From: Mesobacillus subterraneus
Lineage (GTDB): Bacteria > Bacillota > Bacilli > Bacillales > Cytobacillaceae
Reading direction: 5' to 3'
DNA length: 64,000 bases
NCBI RefSeq assembly: GCF_003937825.1
Contig: NZ_RSFW01000019.1
Location: 149,622-213,621, forward strand
Shown: one piece after another, positions 8,187-16,017 of the stretch
Position numbering within the stretch: the stretch's first letter is position 1
How the letters are laid out: every line of letters starts with the position of its first letter
Made by a program: the position numbers and the translations under genes
Notes under the pieces: generated by a model
What the model was told of the DNA's origin: nothing
Seen by the model: the letters and a program-made list of their open reading frames with translations, nothing else
Databases searched by the model: none

Positions 8187-8715
8187 AATGCCCGCCTCCT
8201 TCCATGGCATTCATCTTTTTAAGAGTCGTTAACCCTCTTGACAATGTCTTGCGAATTTTTGTTTCCGACCAGCCGAGAATTTCTGCGATTTCCTTCGTAG
8301 AACATTCCTCGATCTTTTTTAGCGTAATGACCAACCGGTAATCAGGCTTGAGTTTCTGGATTGCTTCAAGCATAAATTCGATGGTTTCCTTGTTCTCAAT
8401 ATATTCTTCCACATTGAACGGGGACGCAAAGTCATGTTCAGATGAAAATAGCGATAACACCTTCCTCCGCTTTCTCCTCCTGATCTCATCCATCACAATA
8501 TGCTTTGCAATGCTGAACAGCCAGGTTTTAATATTCGATCTGTGCTCAAACCGGTCAAAAGCCATATAGGCCCTCAAGAATGTGTCATGCACAAAATCCT
8601 CACAGCACTCCCGATCCCCCAGCATGTAAAAAATGAACCGGTAGATATCTTTATAGTACAGTTCGTACCATTGCATGACCTGTTGTTCCTTCATCTGGCC
8701 GCTTATGTTCCCCAC
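8170..8715 (-). CDS. ECF-type RNA polymerase sigma factor (SigX-like)
   Basis: A 181-residue sigma-70 family protein with region 2 (YELYYKDIYRFIFYMLGD through WLFSIAKHIVMDEIRRRK) and region 4 (KIEECSTKEIAEILGWSETKI, a helix-turn-helix). It directs RNA polymerase to a stress regulon, probably cell-envelope related, when released by its anti-sigma partner. The GTG at 8715 is the longest start; an ATG at 8694 is an alternative. A promoter of the SigX type lies upstream, so autoregulation is likely. The nearest B. subtilis analogue appears to be SigX or SigM, not resolvable here. Confidence 0.9.
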   Translation of the reverse strand: MGNISGQMKEQQVMQWYELYYKDIYRFIFYMLGDRECCEDFVHDTFLRAYMAFDRFEHRSNIKTWLFSIAKHIVMDEIRRRKRRKVLSLFSSEHDFASPFNVEEYIENKETIEFMLEAIQKLKPDYRLVITLKKIEECSTKEIAEILGWSETKIRKTLSRGLTTLKKMNAMEGGGHFEQTF

Positions 8716-8739
8716 CTCATTCCCACTCTCTGAACATCA

Positions 8740-8765
8740 GTCGTATTGGATGTAAAAGTGTGACA
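8740..8765 (-). promoter_or_regulatory. Candidate autoregulatory ECF (SigX-type) promoter
   Basis: The minus strand shows TGTCAC (8765-8760), a 16-base spacer, and CGAC (8743-8740). This resembles the SigX pattern TGTAAC-N16/17-CGAC and is 25 nt ahead of the sigma gene start. Confidence 0.5.
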
Positions 8766-8930
8766 CTTTTTTCTGAATAGGTAAATCTACTAGTTTCTCT
8801 ATTATTTTAAAAAGGGCTCCCCAATTTTCGTATTCTATGATACAAGCTGATGCTTGTCTGATATTTTCACATAAGATGTTGTTGTAAGGTTCGGATCTTA
8901 CCTATCTTCTTCAAGGAAGGGGGTGGAGAG

Positions 8931-9068
8931 ATGTTAATCACTGCGATCATTGTTCTTTTGCTGGCACTTGCATTAGTCGTTGCGATCTTGTTGAATCAGG
9001 AAGCTTTAGTCGGTGTTCTTTACAATTGCATCGGCGAAGTCATCAACGCTGACAATGGTGCTGCTTAA
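8931..9068 (+). CDS. Small single-pass membrane protein, 45 residues
   Basis: ATG at 8931 follows the purine-rich AAGGAAGGGGGTGGAGAG. The product is a hydrophobic helix (MLITAIIVLLLALALVVAIL) plus a 25-residue tail with one cysteine (YNCIGEV). A strong ribosome binding site and a clean transmembrane pattern support it as real, although it is short and I know no family for it. It is followed by the hairpin at 9108-9136. Confidence 0.55.
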   Translation: MLITAIIVLLLALALVVAILLNQEALVGVLYNCIGEVINADNGAA

Positions 9069-9107
9069 TCTCTTTGAAAGATTTGAGACCTGAAGACCCT
9101 TACAGTC

Positions 9108-9136
9108 TCCCTGGCCATACCGGTAATGGCCAGGGA
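9108..9136. other. Strong 11-bp hairpin without T-run
   Basis: TCCCTGGCCAT and ATGGCCAGGGA pair perfectly around a seven-base loop between the 45-residue membrane protein gene and the coiled-coil gene. The plus strand has no T-tract after it, so it is more likely a processing or stability element than a terminator. Confidence 0.5.
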
Positions 9137-9174
9137 AAACAATTTAAACAAAATACCAGGAAAGGATGATCAAC

Positions 9175-9606
9175 GTGCAAGGTAATGAACAGAAGCTTGA
9201 CCTTGAAAGGTTAAAAAATGATCCCTCATTAGAAGAAGTACTAAAATTAACACAATCCTTGTTTAGCAATTTGCCAGATACAAAAAGCGTTCAGTCAACT
9301 CAAAAGACCCCCGTACAAAATGACCTGAATAAAGAAGCTGTCGACAGCCTGTTGAAAACAGCCAAGACAATCGTGAACCCAACCACACTAAGTCTGTTAT
9401 CGAATTCATTCAATCAGGCTGGAACAACAAAAACAATTGAAAAACCTACCTCTTTCTCAAAGCAAAAGGTCGAACTACTTGAAGATGATCTCAATAGGGT
9501 TAAAAGAGAATTAATAGAAACACAGTCTCTTTTAGCAGAAACCAATCAGCATCTAAAGGAACTTGAAACGGAAATAGCATTTCTCAAACGCCGGAGGAGA
9601 CGCTGA
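9175..9606 (+). CDS. Hypothetical protein with C-terminal coiled coil
   Basis: About 143 residues. I prefer the GTG at 9175, spaced correctly from AGGAAAGGATGA, over the ATG at 9166 that touches the ribosome binding site. The N-terminal half is polar (RLKNDPSLEEVLKLTQSLF). Residues from about 95 to the end form a coiled coil (KQKVELLEDDLNRVKRE) that finishes with six arginine/lysine residues. Family not recognised. A terminator follows. Confidence 0.7.
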   Translation: MQGNEQKLDLERLKNDPSLEEVLKLTQSLFSNLPDTKSVQSTQKTPVQNDLNKEAVDSLLKTAKTIVNPTTLSLLSNSFNQAGTTKTIEKPTSFSKQKVELLEDDLNRVKRELIETQSLLAETNQHLKELETEIAFLKRRRRR

Positions 9607-9621
9607 AATGTGCAGGTGAAA

Positions 9622-9661
9622 AGTCCTTCATAAAGTTTTATGAAGGACTGGATTTTTTTTC
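9622..9661 (+). terminator. Terminator of the coiled-coil gene
   Basis: AGTCCTTCATAAA pairs with TTTATGAAGGACT (three-base loop region GTT shared), followed by GGATTTTTTTTT. Confidence 0.9.
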
Positions 9662-9711
9662 TGTAATGTAAACTTTGAAACAAGTATTCACGAATACGTT
9701 CACTGCTTTTC

Positions 9712-10329
9712 TTATAAAAGTGATATCAACAAATAGATCGCTGTCCCCCACATAATCACGGCTGATATTTTATTTATAACCTTTAAGAAACCGGCGGATT
9801 GCCCCAGCCTGCCTATGCTTCTGCCGACGTAGGCTAGTGAGAAAAACCAAACCCAGGAAGTGGCTATACACGCAAAGGCAAATGCGATCTTCTCAACGCC
9901 AGCGTACGTTATCGAACTTGTGCCAATAACTCCTACCGTGTCCATGATGGCATGCGGATTCAGCAACGAAACGGACGCGGCGAATATAATCTGTTTCTTT
10001 GGGGGAAATGCTGCTCCTTGATCAGACGACTGAGCAGGCTTGCTCTTCCACGTTACGCAGCCCATATAGAACAGGAAAATGATCCCCGCCGCTACCAATC
10101 CCTGATAAAGCCAAGCAATCTGCAGGACAAGAACTGATACGCCCAAAACTGCCAGAGTGATCAACAAAGTATCGCTTAGCGAGGCAGTCAGGACAACAGG
10201 AAGTGCCCTTCTGTACTTAGTATGTAATGCGCCTTGATTGAAAACAAAAACGTTTTGAACGCCTAAAGGCAGGATCAATCCAAACGCCAGGATAAACCCG
10301 TGAAAACTTGCTGTTAACATAGAATTCAA
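9712..10329 (-). CDS. LysE/ArgO family amino-acid exporter
   Basis: A 205-residue, highly hydrophobic protein with about six membrane segments and the LysE signature near the N-terminus (ILPLGVQNVFVFNQG) and a second conserved part (SLLNPHAIMDTVGVIG). It should export basic or other amino acids from the cytoplasm. The start is TTG at 10329 with GGTGAGGGG upstream; an in-frame ATG lies at 10320. Monocistronic. Confidence 0.9.
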   Translation of the reverse strand: MNSMLTASFHGFILAFGLILPLGVQNVFVFNQGALHTKYRRALPVVLTASLSDTLLITLAVLGVSVLVLQIAWLYQGLVAAGIIFLFYMGCVTWKSKPAQSSDQGAAFPPKKQIIFAASVSLLNPHAIMDTVGVIGTSSITYAGVEKIAFAFACIATSWVWFFSLAYVGRSIGRLGQSAGFLKVINKISAVIMWGTAIYLLISLL

Positions 10330-10425
10330 TTCATTTTAACCCCTCACCCAAAAATTCACTCTACTATAATTCGTTTTTCGTTTTTAAAATCCTTTTTTAA
10401 TTGCGAAATTCGATTTGGTCTTATT

Positions 10426-10541
10426 GTTGGGGCATTTTTTTATCAACGGGGAATATATCCTTCTCAACGGGGAATAAAACTGGGACAACGGGGAATAAAA
10501 CGTCATCAACGGGGAATATCCAGGACGGAACGGGGAATAAA
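10426..10541. repeat. Tandem array: five units with exact 21-bp period
   Basis: The 11-mer AACGGGGAATA occurs at 10445, 10466, 10487, 10508 and 10529, each start exactly 21 bp after the last. The ten bases between copies vary. A degenerate copy (GTTGGGGCATT) may sit at 10426. The array is in the gap of about 310 bp between the LysE gene and the NERD gene, ending about 100 bp before the latter. Twenty-one bp equals two helical turns, so the cores face one side of the DNA. On the minus strand it can be read as a heptad-repeat peptide (YSPL), but no ribosome binding site supports translation. Confidence 0.85.
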
Positions 10542-10642
10542 ATCTAGATTTCACAGAATGTCCATTTTTCAAGATCATTAACGCAGGGTTTCTGCGCAGT
10601 TTTATAGAATAACTGCTAAAAAGTAACTAAGGGAGTGGTATT

Positions 10643-11632
10643 TTGATAAGAAAAGAAAGAGGATATCCCATTCGGCTTCGGATGTACGAGACCATTTTAA
10701 AAAGAATTGTGGACCATCATCTAAAACTCCAGCAAATCGAGCAAGATTATAATGGATGGCGGTCGGGTTATAAAGGTGAGCTGAAGACTGACTATCGCTT
10801 AAGCTTTTTACCTGAAAAAGGTTACGATATTTTCAGGGATTTACGACTTCCAGACGGTACATGGTATTTCCAAATGGACACCCTCATATTAACCCTACGC
10901 TATATTCTTCTCATTGAAACCAAAAACCACTCTGGCACGCTCTTCTTCGATAAAGAATCCCAACAGATGATCCAAACGAAAGATGAAAAGGAAAAAGCAT
11001 ATGAATGTCCCGTCCTCCAAGTGAAAATGCAATCCTGGCATTTAAGAAGATGGATGATTGAACACAAATTTGCAATCCCCCCTATCTTTCATCTCGTTGT
11101 CATCAGCAACCCAAATACAATCATTAAGTCGAATAATCCCCAACTGTATAATACTGTTGTCAAAGGTGATGTGTTATTAAATCGAGTACAACAAATTGAC
11201 CAGAAAAATTCAAAAGAAGTTTTTACTGCAAAAGAGCTAAAAAAATTGTCAAATATGCTTTTGAAAAAGCATACGCCTCAGCATCCGGATTTATTAAAGT
11301 TTTACTCCTTGACTGATGAGGATTTCCATAAAGGTGTTGAGTGTCCAGCTTGTTCTTCTTTTGGAATGTTCCGGGAAAAGTGGCATTGGATGTGCCCTCA
11401 CTGTGGCCATACCTCAAAATCCGCTCATTATGGAGCCATAATGGATCACTTTCTTCTGTACAAACCCACGATGACGAACCAAGAGTTCAGGGACATTGCG
11501 AAAATTGATTCACTCAAGTCCGCAAACCGCATGTTATCTTTCATGAACCTACCCGCCACCGGTATAAATAAAGGGCGGATCTACCATATGCCTGCTGACA
11601 TAGATACATTTTTTACTTTTCCCAAAATTTAA
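10643..11632 (+). CDS. NERD-domain protein with C-terminal zinc ribbon
   Basis: A 329-residue protein. Residues about 40-150 carry a nuclease-related domain (GELKTDYRLSFLP, then the core ILLIETKNHSGTLFF with the E-x-K of the endonuclease-like fold). The middle is helical. A zinc ribbon near residues 234-260 has CPACSSFGMF and CPHCGH, followed by a helical end. NERD proteins are suspected DNA-processing enzymes, common beside mobile or defence genes; the substrate is unknown. The TTG start is backed by AAGGGAGTGG. The 21-bp array lies directly upstream. Confidence 0.85.
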   Translation: MIRKERGYPIRLRMYETILKRIVDHHLKLQQIEQDYNGWRSGYKGELKTDYRLSFLPEKGYDIFRDLRLPDGTWYFQMDTLILTLRYILLIETKNHSGTLFFDKESQQMIQTKDEKEKAYECPVLQVKMQSWHLRRWMIEHKFAIPPIFHLVVISNPNTIIKSNNPQLYNTVVKGDVLLNRVQQIDQKNSKEVFTAKELKKLSNMLLKKHTPQHPDLLKFYSLTDEDFHKGVECPACSSFGMFREKWHWMCPHCGHTSKSAHYGAIMDHFLLYKPTMTNQEFRDIAKIDSLKSANRMLSFMNLPATGINKGRIYHMPADIDTFFTFPKI

Positions 11633-11800
11633 CCCCCAACTATATGCTAAAAGGCCAAAGGTTAGTCATGGCTTTGTCATAATTTTTGAGTATGGTCATT
11701 ATAGTAGCTCTGGTATCTCTCCTTTAAATGGGAGCTTATATAAAGGATAATCTCGGTTTAACGAGAATTATTAAAACATGAAGTTAAGGAGGTTAGCAGT

Positions 11801-12541
11801 TTGCTAAGTGAAACATTGCAGATCAATAAGAAAAGCTGGGACTAAGTGGCGCCTCGGTTTTATGGAAGAACAGCCTTACCGGAGTATGGCCCTTTTGCTC
11901 CGACAGAAAATGAATTGAATTTATTTGGAGATATTCGCGGCAAGAAGGTATTGGATATTGGTTGTGGAAGCGGACATTCCCTGAAATACATGGAAGAATG
12001 TCAGGCATCCGAATTATGGGGAGTCGATCTATCAAGAACACAAATTGAGGCAGCAACAGGACTTCTTAAAGATACAATGGCAAAATTGTTTGAATCTCCA
12101 ATGGAGGGAAACCCAGGGATACCTGAAACTTATTTTGACATCGTATACTCGATCTATGCCCTTGGGTGGACAACGGACCTTGAGAGTACCTTGAAAAATA
12201 TCCATACATACCTAAAAGCTGGAGGGACTTTTATCTTTAGCTGGGAACATCCGTTATTCAGCAGAGTACGAAGTGATGACCAAGGTTTGAAATTCGATAA
12301 ATCCTATCACGAAGAGGGTCCATACGATCACCAGGCGTGGGATCATCCCGCGATTATGCAGCAATATAAGATGAGTACATACATCAACTCACTTGTAAAA
12401 CATGGTTTACAAATTGTCCAGATGATTGAAGATGTTCGGATATCAGAAGAACTGAAAGCCAGGGATGAAAATAGATGGTATAACTGGGACAAGGTACAAA
12501 AAGTGCCAACGACCATCATTTTTAAATGCAAAAAGGTTTAA
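11801..12541 (+). pseudogene. SAM-dependent methyltransferase with in-frame stop at codon 15
   Basis: A class I methyltransferase with the motif VLDIGCGSGHSLKYM. The natural start is the TTG at 11801, eight bases after AAGGAGG, giving MLSETLQINKKSWD and then TAA (11843-11845) in frame. Family members read a continuous SWDxVAPRFYG-type sequence here, so the stop probably replaced a lysine codon. Translation could restart at the GTG that abuts the stop (11846) and yield 231 residues lacking only the extreme N-terminus; no good ribosome binding site is seen for it. Either a young pseudogene or a gene surviving by reinitiation. TAA rules out selenocysteine. Confidence 0.7.
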
Positions 12542-12548
12542 AGACACA

Positions 12549-12580
12549 AAAAGGACTTCTGGCTGAAGTCCTTTTATCTT
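12549..12580. terminator. Terminator between convergent genes
   Basis: AAAAGGACTTC pairs with GAAGTCCTTTT around TGGCT, with A- and T-rich flanks on both sides. It serves the methyltransferase gene and the small minus-strand gene that ends at 12581. Confidence 0.8.
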
Positions 12581-12748
12581 TTAAGCTTTTAAAATCTGAG
12601 AAACAAAACCACTGGACAGAGTAATGATAAAAGCGAATAGGCCAAATAGCAAGGTATTATTCCAATCAGTCATTGCATTTGATCCAGTAAGTATGGTTGC
12701 TGAAAGAGCAGCAGTAAGCATGGCCTGCAGGACGGTAAGTTTCTTCAT
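12581..12748 (-). CDS. Small membrane protein, 55 residues, two hydrophobic segments
   Basis: ATG at 12748 is preceded by GAGGGG with a spacing of five. The product begins MKKLTVLQAMLTAALSATIL, followed by a polar turn (TGSNAMTDWNN) and a second hydrophobic stretch (LLFGLFAFIITLSSGF). It is the last gene of the minus-strand run 15908-12581, 14 nt behind a NUDIX gene. The family is not recognised. Confidence 0.6.
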   Translation of the reverse strand: MKKLTVLQAMLTAALSATILTGSNAMTDWNNTLLFGLFAFIITLSSGFVSQILKA

Positions 12749-12762
12749 AATTTCCCCTCGCT

Positions 12763-13224
12763 TTAGTGTGAATGATTTTTCTTTAGTTGCATAAGAATTG
12801 CCAAGTCTACCTGGTCAATGTGTATGTCTTCAATTAAATCCCAAAGTAGTATTTTAGTGGTTTCATTGTTCTCATGGAAAGGTTCCAAGAAATTTACTCT
12901 CGAGTAGTAGATAGGATTGTATTTAAAAGTACCGCTTAGCAAATTTTTTACTTTTAATAATCCCATAAAGTGAAGGTTTAATGAAATTTTGCCTGTCTCT
13001 TCATAAAGTTCCCTTTTCGCACATTCTAATGGAGTTTCTCCCTTTTCTCTCTTTCCAGCTGGAAGTTCCCACTGCTTACGCAAACTGTTATAGCAAAGGA
13101 GGTATTTTCCATCCATTTCCAGAAGGGCGAAAGAACCCGCAAGCGGTGAATATTGTTTTATATCCTGCTCGGAGATTTTTAATAGCTCCATGAATTCAAA
13201 ACCGTTATTTTGAGTCGTAACCAT
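12763..13224 (-). CDS. NUDIX hydrolase
   Basis: About 153 residues with a full NUDIX box (G-KREKG-E-TPLECAK-REL-Y-EE-T-G), which binds the metal and cleaves nucleoside diphosphate-X compounds. The preceding strand is LLCYNSLRKQWELPAGK. I start it at the ATG at 13224 (AGGGAAGA nine bases upstream), overlapping the end of the HIT gene by 20 nt; longer starts reaching 13332 would run deep into that gene. Substrate unknown. Confidence 0.85.
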   Translation of the reverse strand: MVTTQNNGFEFMELLKISEQDIKQYSPLAGSFALLEMDGKYLLCYNSLRKQWELPAGKREKGETPLECAKRELYEETGKISLNLHFMGLLKVKNLLSGTFKYNPIYYSRVNFLEPFHENNETTKILLWDLIEDIHIDQVDLAILMQLKKNHSH

Positions 13225-13565
13225 CCAACAATCTTCCCTGTTCATCGCGGATTCTGGCACCATAATGGACATGCCAGTGCATATGCTTATTGCTTTGATA
13301 GTTTCCAATGTTTGTTGAGATTGTACAGGCACCGTGTTCTTTTTCTAACTTTGCTGCAACTTCCCTAATGACACGAAATACATCCTCCAGAATTCCCTTC
13401 TCTTCCTTCGTCACTGTTAGAAAAGAAGAAATATGCTTCTTCGGTATGAACTTGATAATACGGGCGAGTATGATAGAACGCCAGACTATGTTCTGTTTCA
13501 GATATCATTTCAACCTTAGTCCGTCCAGTTAGAACTTCGTAACAGTAGAAATCTTCGTGTTTCAA
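13205..13565 (-). pseudogene. HIT-domain protein, frameshifted
   Basis: The N-terminal half (KHEDFYCYEVLTGRT to FYHTRPYYQVH) and the C-terminal half (PKKHISSFLTVTKEEK to the catalytic HWHVHYG) lie in different frames, joined near 13444-13450. HIT proteins normally read a short IVVI-type strand between VH and PKKH. Here about 11 bases appear missing, flanked by CATA on the retained side, as expected for a deletion between short direct repeats (inference). I place the start at the TTG at 13565, spaced from AAAGGTGAGG; GTG at 13577 is possible. HIT proteins are nucleotide hydrolases or transferases. Confidence 0.75.
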
Positions 13566-13588
13566 GTGAATCCTCACCTTTGGTCATT

Positions 13589-14050
13589 TTATAAAGCTGT
13601 CTTTACCCTGTTTACAATATAGTGATTAACATAATGCTGATAGCTTTTTGTCAGTTCTTCTGGCAATTGATTAAGGTTAAAGAATTGGAGATCAATGGAT
13701 TCATTTTCGTCCATTTCAATTTCCCCATTGTATTCTTGTGTTGAATAAACGACAGTAACAGAATAAAGTTCGTCGCCATTTGCTACTTTTAAAAAATACT
13801 CAGATCCGGAAAATACCCCTTCTAACTGTAATTCACCGATATCAAGGCCGGTTTCTTCTTTTACTTCCCTTCTGGCGGTCTCCTCGAGGCTTTCGCCTAG
13901 TTCCATTATTCCCCCTGGCAGACCCCAGCCGCCATCTGTCCGGTGCTGAAGCAAGACTTCTCCATCTTTGTTAAAAATCAGCACTACAGACCCAGGTAGT
14001 ATAAGCGGCCTGTTGCCGACGATTTTTCTTAAATCACTTACCCATCCCAC
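13589..14050 (-). CDS. NUDIX hydrolase
   Basis: A 153-residue protein with NUDIX box GGIMELGESLEETARREV-KEETGL and the usual beta strand WGLPGG ahead of it. The N-terminal MGWVSDLRKIVGNRPLILPG matches Bacillus NUDIX proteins of the MutT/YjhB type. Third gene of a minus-strand operon after the clamp-like and methyltransferase genes, 13 nt from the latter. Confidence 0.9.
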   Translation of the reverse strand: MGWVSDLRKIVGNRPLILPGSVVLIFNKDGEVLLQHRTDGGWGLPGGIMELGESLEETARREVKEETGLDIGELQLEGVFSGSEYFLKVANGDELYSVTVVYSTQEYNGEIEMDENESIDLQFFNLNQLPEELTKSYQHYVNHYIVNRVKTAL

Positions 14051-14063
14051 AATACCACTCCTT

Positions 14064-14771
14064 TCATTTTTTCCTGAATAAAGCGGCCATTAATGCGGAT
14101 GTCCCAAATACCCCTTGATCAGGAGTCTTTTCAATCATTTTCCGGATTTCCATAGCTTCCAGGCCATTAAAGGTTTCTCTGAGTTTTTTTTCTGTAAAAC
14201 CGAGTCCACCTCTCATGCTTCTCTCTCTGTAAACATCCCAATCAGACATTGATGCACCGCCGAGCTCTCCACCTTCAACAAAACAGGTTAAAGCAAAATG
14301 TCCGCCAGGCTTCAATGCTCTAAAAACCAACTCTATGTAATTCATCCTTCTGTGTGGAGGAATATGGTGGAAACACCCGGAATCATACACCAGGTCATAA
14401 GCATTCTCCTCCAGACTCAAGTCAAAAATATTACTTTCAATAAAATTCACCTGGACATTTTGTTTGTTCGCTCTGTCCTTTCCCCATCTCAGCCCTTCCG
14501 CAGATTGGTCAACAGCGTCTACTGTGAAGCCTATTTTGGATAAGTAAATGGCATTTCTCCCGGGACCACAGCCAAATTCCAGCACTCTTCCCGGCTTAAG
14601 CTTCTCGCTTTCAAAATAGCTAACCAAATTCTCATCGGGCAAATTTCGGAAAAATGGAACCTTGCGTCCTCTGTCGGAGTAAAAGTCATTCCAGTTAAAT
14701 TGGCGCTCCTCTTCCAACAAATGATCCAGCATATTCAATAGATCCTCATAGCTGTAAATCGTCTCTTTCAC
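14064..14771 (-). CDS. Class I SAM-dependent methyltransferase
   Basis: A 235-residue protein with motif I VLEFGCGPGRNAIYLSK near residue 64, an acidic loop (VDAVDQS) and motif post-I/II (YDLVYDSGCFHHIPPHRR). The C-terminal GGLGFTEKKLRETF is typical of small-molecule methyltransferases of Bacilli. It is separated by 11 nt from the clamp-like gene upstream and 13 nt from a NUDIX gene downstream. Confidence 0.88.
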   Translation of the reverse strand: MKETIYSYEDLLNMLDHLLEEERQFNWNDFYSDRGRKVPFFRNLPDENLVSYFESEKLKPGRVLEFGCGPGRNAIYLSKIGFTVDAVDQSAEGLRWGKDRANKQNVQVNFIESNIFDLSLEENAYDLVYDSGCFHHIPPHRRMNYIELVFRALKPGGHFALTCFVEGGELGGASMSDWDVYRERSMRGGLGFTEKKLRETFNGLEAMEIRKMIEKTPDQGVFGTSALMAALFRKK

Positions 14772-14782
14772 TATATACCTCC

Positions 14783-15908
14783 TCAGCCTCTGACTGGTGA
14801 AATTAAATGCATGTGACCGCTTTTGTCCCCTGGCGTAATCAATACAGGCCTCATTGAACCTGAAAAATGAATGCTGACTTCCTGATCTGTTATGGTCCTG
14901 AGCGCTTCCATCAAAAACTGACTGTTTAGCGAAATAGAGATATCTGTATCGCCCTCTAGCCTGATCACTTGTTGGGTTTCTTCAATTTTCCCTAAATCAG
15001 TTGATTTGGAAGAAATCTTCAGTTTACTTTCATCAATCAGCTCTACCTTAACATTGTAATTGCTTGCATCCCTCGAAAATAAACTGGCACGCTCGATTTC
15101 TTTTAACAAAAGAGTTGTACTTAAAGTCAAAACTGTTTTCGTATCATTCGGGACCAGAGTGTCAAGATTAGGGTAATTACCTTCAATCAAACGAGTGTAA
15201 AAGGAGCATAGTGGGGATTTGAAAATTAAAAAGTTTTCTGCTAGACCAATCTCCATCATCTCATGTGAATCGCTGAATAACCTTTGTAATTCCTTGATAG
15301 AAGACAGAGGTACTATTGATGAACCTTCAATGCCGGTTTCTATTTGAACCTCCTTCATCGCGAGCCTGTGTGAATTCGTAGCGGCACACGTGATTTTTTT
15401 ATCCTTAATGGAGAACAGCATTCCGGTCAATACTGGCCTTATATCGTTTGTTGATGCGGCAAAAGCAGTCTTTTTAACCATGTCGATGAGTGATCCTGCA
15501 GGTACTTGTAATTTTTTTCGAAATATTCAGAACCGGCATAACAGGGTACTCTTCATGTTTAAATAGGCTTAATGCAATGGAGATTTCTTCGGACTGAATG
15601 GAAAGCTTTTCATGAGTGTGCAGCCTCCCAATTGTGATTTCCTCTGGCAATTTTTTTATTAGCTCCAAAAAGTACTTTCCAGGTATGACCACGCTGCCCG
15701 AATGTATGATTTTCAGCTTCCCATCCGGATAAACCGGAATGCATTTTTCGAGGATAAAATCATGATTACTGACCACCAAATGCAATCCTTCCGGAGATGC
15801 AGTAATTTTAATGCCAGATAGAATATCCGGATTAGCATTCATGGGAAGTGATCTGCTCATTTCTATAAGTGCTGGTACAATAGTCTTTTTATCAACGGTA
15901 AATTTCAT
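14783..15908 (-). pseudogene. Second DnaN-type sliding clamp, frameshifted at A7
   Basis: Two reading frames together give one beta-clamp paralogue of about 375 residues, the normal DnaN length. The N-terminal part (MKFTVDKKTIVPALIEM to PVLNISKK) runs to 15519; the rest continues in another frame as LQVPAGSLID-MVKKTAFAAS, a sequence expected in DnaN at the domain 1/2 junction, and ends MRPVLITP... with the clamp C-terminus. The switch falls on seven A (T7 at 15512-15518 on the plus strand) where six would keep frame. It may be a real mutation, a read error, or an RNA polymerase slippage site. Extra dnaN copies exist in some Bacillus species; their role is unclear. Confidence 0.8.
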
Positions 15909-15980
15909 ATGTAATCCTTTCCGTATGAAGTTTCAATATTACAAATTCGACAAGAAGATGGGAAATCCTTGTAAATAAAC

Positions 15981-16014
15981 GCAAAAGCGACCTTCTTTTT
16001 GAGAAGATCGCTTT
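15981..16014 (-). terminator. Terminator of the 16018-16614 methyltransferase
   Basis: On the minus strand AAAGCGATCTTCT pairs with AGAAGGTCGCTTT (one mismatch), followed by TTGCGTTTATTT. It begins four bases beyond the stop codon. Confidence 0.65.
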
Positions 16015-16017
16015 AAG

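Noticed and set aside
10426..10541. CRISPR array
   Set aside because: Repeat cores of 11 bp and gaps of 10 bp are far below CRISPR size; no cas gene nearby.
10384..10578. 64-residue minus-strand frame with YSPL heptad repeats
   Set aside because: It is just the 21-bp array read in frame; no ribosome binding site, and the sister array at 63790 has 20-bp spacing, which excludes coding.
11843..11845. Recoded stop in the methyltransferase
   Set aside because: The codon is TAA, not used for selenocysteine, and no SECIS-like hairpin follows it.
13365..13577. Two separate small genes at 13205-13414 and 13365-13577
   Set aside because: Together they are one HIT protein broken by a frameshift.
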